The notes beneath the pieces are model-generated. The model was not told the origin of the DNA and ran no database searches. It saw only the letters and a program-made list of their open reading frames with translations. From BJ22 sp021298375 (GTDB taxonomy: Bacteria; Planctomycetota; Planctomycetia; Pirellulales; Pirellulaceae), in NCBI GenBank assembly GCA_046343015.1, contig JBKDOL010000085.1, positions 62,001 to 126,000 on the forward strand: DNA of 64,000 bases, written 5' to 3'. Position numbers and translations under genes: made by a program. Below are positions 53,159 to 60,581 of this stretch, piece by piece; positions within the stretch are counted from its first letter, which is position 1; every line of letters starts with the position of its first letter.

Positions 53159-53184
53159 CAGCCCTTCCATGCAGCCCTTCCATG
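53159..53184 (+). repeat. 13-bp perfect tandem duplication
   Basis: CAGCCCTTCCATG occurs at 53159-53171 and 53172-53184, and a shortened third copy (CAGCCATG) follows. It is in the gap between the RlmI-like gene and the selW-like gene. Confidence 0.95.
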
Positions 53185-53208
53185 CAGCCATGCCACATAG
53201 CCTGACTG

Positions 53209-53248
53209 AATCAAAGTGACCAAATCAAAGTGGCCGATTCAAAGTGCC
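53209..53248 (+). repeat. Degenerate 13-14-bp repeat, three copies
   Basis: AATCAAAGTGACC, AAATCAAAGTGGCC and GATTCAAAGTGCC follow each other at 53209, 53222 and 53236. Confidence 0.85.
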
Positions 53249-53296
53249 GCGGAGGAGGCCGGCTTTTTGGGGTTCGCGGCAGAAAGCTGCGACCGG

Positions 53297-53324
53297 CAAG
53301 CTGCAAGGCTCAAGCTGCAAGGCT
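53297..53324 (+). repeat. 14-bp perfect tandem duplication
   Basis: CAAGCTGCAAGGCT occurs at 53297-53310 and 53311-53324, 11 bp after the selW-like stop on the minus strand. Confidence 0.97.
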
Positions 53325-53334
53325 ACCGCGTGTT

Positions 53335-53553
53335 TCAAGCCTTGAGGATTTTCAAGACTTCTCCCGGTTGGGGGAAGCGGCCGAGCTGGACTTTCGAGAA
53401 GACCAGTTGGCCGTCTTTGTAGACTTCAAAGATACCGCCCGATTTTTTGATCAGTTCGGCATCGACACCCAATGTTGACTTCAGTTCTTCCGCCAAACTG
53501 GCGGCTTTGGGATAGTAGTTTCACATCCCGCAGTATTCGATTTTGATTTGCAT
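53335..53553 (-). CDS. selW: SelW/Rdx-family selenoprotein with in-frame UGA
   Basis: A 72-residue Rdx-type thioredoxin-like protein, probably a small redox protein. It runs from ATG 53551-53553 to the UGA stop 53335-53337. Codon 11 is a second UGA (53521-53523) in EYCGM-U-NYYPKAASLAEE, the CxxU motif of SelW/SelT/SelH-type proteins, in which Sec pairs with Cys8. The rest fits the fold: first strand MQIKIEYC, helix KAASLAEELKSTLG, strands AELIKKSGGIFEVYKDGQLV, and FSKVQLGRFPQPGEVLKI at the end. AGGA lies 9 bases before the start. A hairpin with a suitable loop lies just after the UGA. A Cys-replaced pseudogene or a sequencing error of TGC/TGT are the alternatives, but the motif and frame are intact on both sides. 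It follows bioB by 108 bp on the same strand. Confidence 0.87.
53490..53504 (-). promoter_or_regulatory. SECIS-like hairpin after the UGA of the selW-like gene
   Basis: On the minus strand CCGCC (53504-53500) pairs with GGCGG (53494-53490), loop AGUUU. The loop's G (53498) is 23 bases after the UGA, within the 16-37-base distance described for bacterial SECIS elements, and lies in the first two loop positions as the model needs. The stem is only five pairs and lies inside the coding sequence. Confidence 0.65.
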
Positions 53554-53661
53554 CGGTTCAGTTCCTGGAAAAGTCCTGCCGGGGTTGGGCCGGTTCGAGG
53601 GAAATTATTGGCGAACGCGCCGGCGATTCAAGGGGTTGGAGATGATGAGGCACCGGGATTC

Positions 53662-54669
53662 TCAGTTTGCCATGACTTCTTCGCTGCGCGTGATTCGAAA
53701 ACCGAGGTCTTCGACCATGCGGTAGTCTTGTTCGGGGGCTTGGCCTTTGGTCGTCAGGTAATCGCCCACGAAGATCGAGTTTGCCGCGTAGAGCCCCAGC
53801 GGTTGGAGGGAACGCAGGTGAATTTCGCGGCCGCCAGCAATCCGCAATTCGCTTTTCGGGTTGACGAAGCGAAACATGGCGAGGGCTTTGAGGCAAGCGA
53901 GAGGGGTGAGTTTGCCCTCGTTCGCCAACGGCGTTCCTTCGATGGGATTGAGGAAGTTCAGGGGAATCGATTCGACCGAGAGTTCGCGGAGCGAGAAGGC
54001 CATGTCGACGATATCGCTGGGTGCTTCTCCCATGCCGATGATCCCGCCGCTGCAGAGTTGCATGCCGGCATTGCGTACTGCCTGCAAGGTGGCAAGGCGA
54101 TCACCGTAGGTGTGGGTTGAGCAGATCTTGGAGTAGAAATTGTCGCTGGTGTTCAGGTTGTGATTGACCTTGTCGACACCGGCTGCTTTGAGGCGTTCAG
54201 CCTGCTCTGGAGTGAGCAGTCCGAGGCAGGCGCAGATGTTGAGCCCGTACTTCTGCTTGATTTCCGGAACAATTGTCTCGACCGCTTTCATTTCGCGTTC
54301 GTTTGGGCCGCGGGCGGAGATGACGAGGCAGTAGGTTTTGGAGTTTCGCTCAGCAGCGACTCGGGCGCCGTCGAGGAGCTTTTCGCGATTGAGGATGTTG
54401 TAACGGGGAATCTCCGCCTCGGAAACTTTGGATTGCGAGCAGTAATGGCAATCCTCGGGGCAAAGTCCGCTCTTGGCGTTCATCAGGAAGTACAGCTGTA
54501 CGGTCTTCCCGAAGTATTCGCGGCGGATGCGGTAGGCACCGGCCAGCAGATTGAGGATTTCTTCATCGGGGGTTTGCAGAATTTCGAGCGCCTGCTGTCG
54601 GTCGATAGCTTGGCCTTGAATGACAGCTTCGGCCAGTTCCAGCCAAGCGTTTGGAGAAGTCGTGAGCAT
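53662..54669 (-). CDS. bioB: Biotin synthase
   Basis: A 335-residue radical SAM enzyme that inserts sulfur into dethiobiotin. The CxxxCxxC cluster motif is seen as CPEDCHYCSQSK (about residues 67-75), and the [2Fe-2S] site's Cys and Arg can be traced to NICACLGLLT, MQLCSGGIIGMGE (Cys) and the conserved ARGPNEREM segment. N-terminus MLTTSPNAWLELAEAVIQGQ begins at ATG 54669; the ORF extends 50 codons upstream with no conserved residues. Length fits BioB. No other bio gene is near. It lies on the same strand and 108 bp from the selW-like gene. Confidence 0.95.
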   Translation of the reverse strand: MLTTSPNAWLELAEAVIQGQAIDRQQALEILQTPDEEILNLLAGAYRIRREYFGKTVQLYFLMNAKSGLCPEDCHYCSQSKVSEAEIPRYNILNREKLLDGARVAAERNSKTYCLVISARGPNEREMKAVETIVPEIKQKYGLNICACLGLLTPEQAERLKAAGVDKVNHNLNTSDNFYSKICSTHTYGDRLATLQAVRNAGMQLCSGGIIGMGEAPSDIVDMAFSLRELSVESIPLNFLNPIEGTPLANEGKLTPLACLKALAMFRFVNPKSELRIAGGREIHLRSLQPLGLYAANSIFVGDYLTTKGQAPEQDYRMVEDLGFRITRSEEVMAN

Positions 54670-54929
54670 GATTGAGCCTGAGATAAAGTGCGAGCGGGTC
54701 GGTGAGTCGCCGGGGCGGGCGGAGAAACACTCTGCCTGGCAGGGGACCGCCGCGATTTTGTTTGTTTCTTCAGTTGTACGTTTTGGCCCGAGGCTTCCAC
54801 CGTCTGGGTGAATCGCCATTGTAATTGAGCAGCCAGCTTGTCGGAACCGCGTGGGAATCGCTCGAACGGGCCGGTGCGAGATGGGATGAGCCGAGGATGG
54901 AGGGACCGCCCGGGGAGTGGCCGAACGGC

Positions 54930-55541
54930 TCAGGAATTGCGGGGCGGGAATTGGCGACGGTAATCGGCCATGGCGGCGAGGACGACTTTTTCGGCGTGGG
55001 CGCGGCCGTAAGCCGGGCCGACGACGACGGCGTTTCCTTCGTTGGGAGCGAGTTTGTAGGTGGCAAAATAGTGCGTCAGCCGACTGCGGATTGCCTCCGG
55101 CACTTCTGAAAGTTCGCGGATCTCGCCGAATACCGGATCGCCGTGCATGATGGCAATGATCTTGTCATCGGCTTCGCCCCGGTCAAGCATCGGCAGCCCG
55201 CCGACGACCCGGGCGTGCAACAAGACTTCGGCGCGCGAGATCGGCCGCTCCGAAAGGACGCAGATATCCAGCGGGTCGCGGTCGCCAACGTTGGCACCGG
55301 GCATCAGTGCGGCAACTTCGCGATCGGCATAGGTTTGCGGAATGAATCCGTAAATGGCTGGCGGGAGCGAGGAGGTTTTCTGAGCTCGATCGACGCGGAG
55401 GTAGCCGGTCTCTTTGTCGACTTCGTATTTGACCAGGTCGAACGAAGTGATTTCGACGAACACATTGACCAGCGAGGGGGGCTCCGGGCCGGTGCTCAGA
55501 CCATGCCACGGGTGGGGGCGGGAGACTGAATAAGGTTCCAT
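54930..55541 (-). CDS. ppa: Inorganic pyrophosphatase (family I)
   Basis: A 203-residue enzyme that hydrolyses pyrophosphate to two phosphates with Mg2+. The family signature D-[SGDN]-D-[PE]-[LIVMF]-D is seen as DRDPLDICVL (about residues 88-97). The substrate-binding YGFIPQTYAD and EVDKETGYLRVDR segments precede it, and DKIIAIMHGDPVFGEIREL follows. It starts at ATG 55541 (MEPYSVSRPHPWHGL), a rather long N-terminus with a weak ribosome site. It is upstream of bioB on the same strand with a 260-bp gap, so it likely has its own transcript. Confidence 0.92.
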   Translation of the reverse strand: MEPYSVSRPHPWHGLSTGPEPPSLVNVFVEITSFDLVKYEVDKETGYLRVDRAQKTSSLPPAIYGFIPQTYADREVAALMPGANVGDRDPLDICVLSERPISRAEVLLHARVVGGLPMLDRGEADDKIIAIMHGDPVFGEIRELSEVPEAIRSRLTHYFATYKLAPNEGNAVVVGPAYGRAHAEKVVLAAMADYRRQFPPRNS

Positions 55542-55736
55542 TCGAAGTTTCGCAGTATGAGAAATCGAGCTAATTCATCCAGTTCGGTCCCCGGCAAGCG
55601 GCCTGGACAATCCGCCGAACGTGGATAACTCCCGAGAGAGCGCGTTGACAGGCAGCGAACCAATTGTCGGCTGGGGTAAGAAAGGGGGCTGACTTTTCCA
55701 GGAAAGGGATACCGCGTTGCGACCGCACCGCACCTG

Positions 55737-55762
55737 ATTACCGGGAACAATTACCGGGAACA
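55737..55762 (+). repeat. 13-bp perfect tandem duplication upstream of ppa
   Basis: ATTACCGGGAACA occurs at 55737-55749 and 55750-55762. It lies about 200 bp before the ppa start on the minus strand. Confidence 0.97.
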
Positions 55763-56014
55763 GCTGAACGTTGAAAGCCAACCGCGAGGTAAAAATGATA
55801 ACAGATAACCCGGTGAGCCGGAGAAAAACCTGCGGGTCGGACTGCGGAAGCCGGCGGGCCGATTTCGGCTGGACTGGGGTGAGTTGGCCTGCTCGGGTTT
55901 TCCAGCCAAAAACGCGGCGATTCTGCTGCCTGTTTGACGCGGAGCCGTCGACCTAATACAACTAGAGGTCAAGCAACTGCCGGCGAGGGGGCTCCGTGAG
56001 GGGGAGCCGCGAAC

Positions 56015-56125
56015 CGGGTCAGGTCTGAAATATGAAGCAGCCCTAAACGGGGTACTCTTGTGCGGAGTCCTCTCCCCGGCAGTTGGTTCCTCGAGAAGGC
56101 GTGATTTCTTAAACGGGGTCAGGTC
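56015..56125 (+). repeat. Dispersed GGGTCAGGTC direct repeats
   Basis: CGGGTCAGGTCTG (56015) and GGGGTCAGGTCCC (56115) are 100 bp apart; the segment TAAACGGGGT also occurs near both (56044 and 56110). Similar GGGGTCAGGTC words are common around RAYT-type (REP-associated tyrosine transposase) elements, but no transposase is present here. Confidence 0.5.
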
Positions 56126-56206
56126 CCGATTTTTGGTCCGGCGACCCCGCGCCCGTTACCAATCAGAACTGGCCTCCGTTTTGTATCTGCAAACGGATTG
56201 TTTGAA

Positions 56207-58186
56207 ATGGCCGGCCAGTCAGCTAGTTCCTACACGGTTGTCGCTCGGCGGTATCGTCCGCAGACATTCCGTGATTTGGTTGGCCAGGGACATATTGTGA
56301 CTGCCTTGAGCAATGCGATTCAGCAGAGTCGCGTGGGCCATGCCTACCTCTTTACGGGCGCCCGCGGAACCGGGAAAACTTCCTCCGCCCGAATCTTTGC
56401 GAAATGCCTCAACTGCCAGCAGGGGCCCACTCCCGACCCCTGCAACCAGTGCGATGTCTGCCTCTCGATTGCCGGTGGCGAAGATGTCGACGTTTTGGAA
56501 TTCGACGGTGCGAGCAATCGCGGGATTGATGAGATTCGCCAGCTGCGGAGCAATATCAACATCCGCCCCAGTCGGTCGCGCTTCAAGATTTACATCATCG
56601 ATGAAGTGCACATGCTCACCAAAGAGGCGTTCAACGCCTTGCTCAAGACTTTGGAAGAGCCCCCGGAGCATGTCAAATTCATTTTTTGCACAACCGATCC
56701 GCAAAAGCTGCCGATCACGGTGCTCTCCCGCTGCCAGCGATACGATTTCATTCCGGTAGCGACCAATGAAATCACCCAGCGGTTGCGGGAAATCGCCACG
56801 GGGGAGGGTGTGCAGGCGGACGAAGCGGCCTTGGTCCTGCTGGCTCGCCGCGCTGCGGGTTCGATGCGCGACAGCCAAAGTTTGCTGGAGCAGGTCTTGG
56901 CTTATTGCTCCGAGCGGATCACTGTCGCCGACGTGCACGCCTTGCTGGGGACGGCCGACAGTGGAAGGATTTTTGAGCTGGTTGGCGCGATGCTGGAAAA
57001 GCGCTGCGGCGACGCTCTGCGATGCATTCAATCGGCGATCGCCGATGGCTGCGATGCGGGACAACTGGCCAATCAGCTGATCGGCTTCTTCCGCGATTTG
57101 CTGGTCAGTCGCGTGGGCGGCGAGCCCGAGTTACTCCTTTCTGTCGATGAAACCGATGTCGAGCGATTGAGGGGGCTGGCGCAGCAAGTCCCCACAGAAA
57201 CCCTGCTCAGCGCTTTGCAGGTTCTGGACCAAGCGTTGGTGCGAATGCAATCGAGTATGCACTCGCGAACTTTGCTGGAGGCAGCTGTTCTCCGGGTCAG
57301 CCAGTTGGAAAACCTGCAGTCGCTGGTGGAGAGTTTGCGGCTGTTGCAGGCGGGGGGCTCGGGCAGCGGCCTGAGTCGGCCGTCGGCGGGGACAACTGGC
57401 GGCGACGATCCAAAAAAAAAAGCTGAACTGAGTCTCGCGGTTGCGGCCAGTGGTGATGGAAACGGGGCTGGTCCTCGGGCCGATGTGGTTGGTTTGGCGG
57501 CCTTCGGTTCTCCAGCGACAGTAGCACTGCCGGGTGGGGCGGACGCGAACGGCGGAACGGAGACTTTCGATAGCGGAAGCGGTTCCGATTCGGCATCTGC
57601 TCCGGCGCGGCCCGAACCGCGACCAGTTACCTCGGAAGTGGCCCCGGAAAAGGTCCAGGTTCCGCTCAAACCCCCGGCAAACTCGGCATCCGGCGCGGAA
57701 CCAGTCGCCAACTCCGAGCTGGGCAAACGACCGTCGGTCGACGGACCGAGAGCGGTAAATGCTGGGCTGGGCAATCCGGAGGCGTTGTGGCGAAAAACGT
57801 TGGCGGAACTGGGTGACTTCACGGCGGATGTGGCGGCGGATTACCGCAAGGTTGAGTCGCTTGAGCCCGACACATTGACCGTCACGCTGAGTGCCGAGTA
57901 TCAGGTTCAGTTGTGCAACCGGTCCGAACGTCGACAACGGGTGGAGGATTGTCTCGCGCGGATCGCTGGTCGACGAATTCGAATCGATTTCATAGCTGCT
58001 CCGGTCGCCCCATCGGCGGCGCGGCGGCGGGAACCGATCAACCGTCGCCAAGTCATTAAGCGACTGGAGCAACATCCGTTGGTCAAGAGCATGTTGGGAA
58101 TGTTTGATGGCGAAGTGACTGATTTCGAGTTGCCCAAGGGGTATCAGCCTGAACCGACCGGAGGCGAGCCGCCCCCGTCGGCCTGA
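56207..58186 (+). CDS. dnaX: DNA polymerase III tau/gamma subunit
   Basis: A 659-residue clamp loader subunit. Residues 1-245 form the AAA+ core: Walker A GARGTGKTSSAR, Cys4 zinc site (CLNC...CNQCDVC), Walker B IIDEVHM and SRC sensor (TVLSRCQRYDF). Domain III ends near 390. A low-complexity linker (about 395-540) leads to the tau-specific end (RRQVIKRLEQHPLVKSMLGM). A run of ten A (57412-57421) at codons 402-405 lies at the end of domain III; a slip into either other frame meets UGA within three codons, producing a 406-407-residue gamma form, as known for dnaX of E. coli (frameshift) and T. thermophilus (transcription slippage). ATG 56207 is chosen over TTG 56198. ybaB and recR follow, the common gene order. 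Confidence 0.96.
   Translation: MAGQSASSYTVVARRYRPQTFRDLVGQGHIVTALSNAIQQSRVGHAYLFTGARGTGKTSSARIFAKCLNCQQGPTPDPCNQCDVCLSIAGGEDVDVLEFDGASNRGIDEIRQLRSNINIRPSRSRFKIYIIDEVHMLTKEAFNALLKTLEEPPEHVKFIFCTTDPQKLPITVLSRCQRYDFIPVATNEITQRLREIATGEGVQADEAALVLLARRAAGSMRDSQSLLEQVLAYCSERITVADVHALLGTADSGRIFELVGAMLEKRCGDALRCIQSAIADGCDAGQLANQLIGFFRDLLVSRVGGEPELLLSVDETDVERLRGLAQQVPTETLLSALQVLDQALVRMQSSMHSRTLLEAAVLRVSQLENLQSLVESLRLLQAGGSGSGLSRPSAGTTGGDDPKKKAELSLAVAASGDGNGAGPRADVVGLAAFGSPATVALPGGADANGGTETFDSGSGSDSASAPARPEPRPVTSEVAPEKVQVPLKPPANSASGAEPVANSELGKRPSVDGPRAVNAGLGNPEALWRKTLAELGDFTADVAADYRKVESLEPDTLTVTLSAEYQVQLCNRSERRQRVEDCLARIAGRRIRIDFIAAPVAPSAARRREPINRRQVIKRLEQHPLVKSMLGMFDGEVTDFELPKGYQPEPTGGEPPPSA
57412..57421 (+). 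promoter_or_regulatory. A10 slippage site in dnaX
   Basis: Ten consecutive A span CCA-AAA-AAA-AAA. One extra A (or a -1 shift) gives AGC then UGA at 57424-57426; one A less (or +1) gives CTG-AAC then UGA at 57429-57431. Both short products end within two residues of each other. Confidence 0.7.
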
Positions 58187-58293
58187 GGCGCTGGCGGGCG
58201 GACTGCGGAGTGTGGCGAATCGCGGATTCAGTGGAACTCGACGGGCTACCGGAAAGCCAGGAATTCACTGCTGGACACGAAAGGAGAGCGAAC

Positions 58294-58647
58294 TTGTTCA
58301 AGGGACTGGGAAATCTGGCCAATTTGATGATGAATGCCCGAGGTATGGGCAGCAAGATGGAAGAAATCGCCGAGCGATTGAAGCAGGAGCGGGTGATTGG
58401 ATCGGCTGGCGGGCAGATGATCACGGTCCATGCGAATGGGCTGGGGCAAGTACTGCAAGTGATCATTGATTCCAGCCTCGAGTGTCACAACGATCGCGAG
58501 TTGATTCAGGATTTGTTGCCAGCGGCAATCAATGAAGCGATCTCCAAAGCGAAGCAGATGCATGTGCAGGCGATGAAAGAAATCACTGGCGGGCTTGAAT
58601 TGCCCGGATTGGATGAAGCCCTCAAGCAGTTTACTAACCCAGGTTGA
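58294..58647 (+). CDS. ybaB: YbaB/EbfC nucleoid-associated protein
   Basis: A 117-residue protein with the YbaB fold: a basic N-terminal helix (FKGLGNLANLMMNARGMGSK), beta strands (GGQMITVHANGLGQVLQVII), and C-terminal helices (AINEAISKAKQMHVQAMKEI). It binds DNA as a dimer. TTG 58294 is chosen: AAGGAGA lies seven bases before it and the product starts at the usual family N-terminus; residues before it are not conserved. Position between dnaX and recR supports the call. Confidence 0.93.
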   Translation: MFKGLGNLANLMMNARGMGSKMEEIAERLKQERVIGSAGGQMITVHANGLGQVLQVIIDSSLECHNDRELIQDLLPAAINEAISKAKQMHVQAMKEITGGLELPGLDEALKQFTNPG

Positions 58648-58718
58648 ATTGCGGGAAGCGTCGGCCGTTTGTAGGCGATCGGGATTGAATCGGTAGCGTC
58701 ACCGTCAGGAGGGCAGAA

Positions 58719-59318
58719 GTGGCTCAGTTGTCGCAGACAGTGGTCGAACTCATTGAGCAACTGGCTCGGTTGCCGGGAATCGGACGTCGCTCAGCGGAGC
58801 GGATCGCGTATCATCTGTTGCGGGTCGGTCAGGCTGAAGCATTAGCCCTGGCTGAAGCGATTCAAAACGTGAGGAAGAACGTCCGGTATTGCGCGGAGTG
58901 TTTTCATCTTTCGGAACAGGCGACCTGCGAAATATGCTCCGACCCGAGGCGGGATCGCACCCAGCTTTGCGTCGTGGAGCAGTCGCGAGATGTCCTGGCT
59001 TTGGAAGATTCCGGTCAGTTTCGCGGGCTGTACCATGTTCTGCTCGGACGGATTTCGCCGTTGGAGCGAGTTGGCCCGGATGATTTGACGATCGACGCTT
59101 TGGTCCGCCGCGTCTCCAAGGGTGGCTTTCAGGAAGTCATCCTGGCGACCAATCCGACTGTGGAAGGCGATGGCACGGCGCTCCATCTGTCGAATCTGCT
59201 CAGCCCATTTGGGGTCGCGCTCACCAAACTGGCTCGCGGGATCACTTCAGGGAGCGTGCTCGAGCATACGAACAAGGAGATTCTGGCTGATGCCTTGGCT
59301 GGGCGTCGCCCCATCTAG
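58719..59318 (+). CDS. recR: Recombination mediator RecR
   Basis: A 199-residue protein that works with RecO/RecF to load RecA on gapped DNA. Helix-hairpin-helix (VELIEQLARLPGIGRRSAER), Cys4 zinc finger (YCAECFHLSEQATCEICSD, about 56-75), Toprim domain (LCVVEQSRDVLALEDSGQFR) and C-terminal Walker B-like region are all present in order. The start GTG 58719 follows CAGGAGGGCAGAA. It is the third gene of the dnaX-ybaB-recR block and converges with pyrD, 32 bp apart. Confidence 0.96.
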   Translation: MAQLSQTVVELIEQLARLPGIGRRSAERIAYHLLRVGQAEALALAEAIQNVRKNVRYCAECFHLSEQATCEICSDPRRDRTQLCVVEQSRDVLALEDSGQFRGLYHVLLGRISPLERVGPDDLTIDALVRRVSKGGFQEVILATNPTVEGDGTALHLSNLLSPFGVALTKLARGITSGSVLEHTNKEILADALAGRRPI

Positions 59319-59350
59319 TCGACCCGCACGGATTTGGATCAGGCGCTGGG

Positions 59351-60475
59351 TCAGCAATCTCTGCCGACGGCTTGGGCGATGTTCCCGAGGTGGTGCTGCT
59401 CGAGTTGACGAATGAGGTATCGATTGATGCCGGCGGCAATCCCGGGGCCGGTGTAGACAAAGCCGGTGTAGGTTTGGATCAGGCAGGCTCCCGCGGAAAT
59501 CATCTTCCAGGCGTCTTCACCGCTGAAAATCCCCCCGACTCCGATAATCGGGATCTCACCGCGCAACTGCGAGTACAGGAGCCTCACGACTTCAAGGCTC
59601 CGGGCGCGAAGCGGGGCACCGGACAGGCCACCAGCTCCAATCTTCTCCACTTGTTCGGCGCTGGTGCGCAGATGGCTGCGATCGAGGGTCGTGTTCGTCG
59701 CGATCAAGCCGGCGAGTTGGCACTCCCGGGCAAGCTCGACGATTTCAAGCAGTTGGTGTTCGGTCAGGTCGGGAGCAATTTTCAGCAGCAGGGGGCGGGC
59801 AGGGCAGCTCGCCTCTGCAGCCAACTCCTGATTGGCTTGCTGGAGGGCCTGCAGGATTTTGGTCAGCGGAGCCTTGTCCTGCAAAGTGCGCAGTCCGGGG
59901 GTGTTGGGTGAACTGACGTTGACGACAAAGTAATCGCCGAAAGGAAACAGGAGCTTGAAGCTGGCGAGGTAGTCGGAAGCGGCTTCTTCCAGCGGGACGA
60001 CTTTGGTTTTGCCAAGATTGATTCCGAGAACATGGCTTTGGCGGAAATGGGTCAAAGGGGTTCGCTCCAACCGCAAGCGAATCTGGCGTGCGCCGGCATT
60101 GTTGAAGCCCATGCGGTTGATCAGTGCCTGGTCGGCGGGGAGCCGAAACAGCCGGGGTTGCGGATTGCCCGGTTGACCTTGGCCGGTGACGGAGCCAACT
60201 TCGATCGCAGCGAAGCCAAGTGCACCCAAAGCCCGGATCCAGCGGGCGTCCTTGTCGAAGCCCGCGGCGAGGCCGACGGGGTTGGCGAAATGCAGGCCGA
60301 ACAGCTGCTGGGTCAACTTCTCAGAAGAGACTGAAAAACAGGCTTCCGTCAACGCTCGGGCGCCTGGCACCCGCAGGCAGGTGGCGAAAGTATTCATCGC
60401 GAAGTAGTGCGCCGACTCGGGTGGGAGCTGAAAAAACAGTGGTCGGGCGAGAGATTTCCAAAGCAGGTCAAGCAT
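59351..60475 (-). CDS. pyrD: Dihydroorotate dehydrogenase (quinone, class 2)
   Basis: A 374-residue flavoenzyme of pyrimidine synthesis, membrane-associated and quinone-linked. The N-terminal helices of class 2 (MLDLLWKSLARPLFFQLPPE to CLRVPGARA) are present. FMN and substrate motifs: NPVGLAAGFDKDARWIRALG, INRMGFNNAGA, VLGINLGKTK, YFVVNVSSPNTPGLR (catalytic Ser of class 2), LLLKIAPDLTE, ATNTTLDRS, GLSGAPLRARSLEVV and GVGGIFSGEDAWK. Start ATG 60475 is used; MPQFGWNPLM upstream has no support. No other pyr gene is near. Confidence 0.96.
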   Translation of the reverse strand: MLDLLWKSLARPLFFQLPPESAHYFAMNTFATCLRVPGARALTEACFSVSSEKLTQQLFGLHFANPVGLAAGFDKDARWIRALGALGFAAIEVGSVTGQGQPGNPQPRLFRLPADQALINRMGFNNAGARQIRLRLERTPLTHFRQSHVLGINLGKTKVVPLEEAASDYLASFKLLFPFGDYFVVNVSSPNTPGLRTLQDKAPLTKILQALQQANQELAAEASCPARPLLLKIAPDLTEHQLLEIVELARECQLAGLIATNTTLDRSHLRTSAEQVEKIGAGGLSGAPLRARSLEVVRLLYSQLRGEIPIIGVGGIFSGEDAWKMISAGACLIQTYTGFVYTGPGIAAGINRYLIRQLEQHHLGNIAQAVGRDC

Positions 60476-60581
60476 CAGCGGATTCCAGCCGAACTGGGGC
60501 AACTCCCAACCAAGTCGCGGAGCTCAAGAGCTGCGAGCAGGAAAGCTCAGGATTGAGGTCTGGTCTCGCGCTGCTTTGCAA

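Larger units (their letters stand above)
55542..56206. other. 665-bp divergent gap with short mobile-element-like repeats
   Basis: It separates ppa and dnaX, which read apart, so it should hold promoters for both. No clear hexamer pair is seen. It contains a 13-bp perfect duplication (55737-55762), a six-pair hairpin (55990-56008), and two copies of a GGGTCAGGTC segment (56016-56025 and 56116-56125). Small ORFs across it show no domain. Confidence 0.5.

Noticed and set aside
53230..53478. 82-residue plus-strand ORF over the selW-like gene
   Set aside because: It is the reverse of the Rdx-like protein, has no domain, and begins inside short repeats.
53521..53523. Reading the UGA as a true stop, making the SelW-like frame a pseudogene
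   Set aside because: Only one change is present, it falls exactly at the Sec position of CxxU, the rest of the frame is intact and a hairpin follows at a suitable distance. A base error remains possible and is listed as the main alternative.
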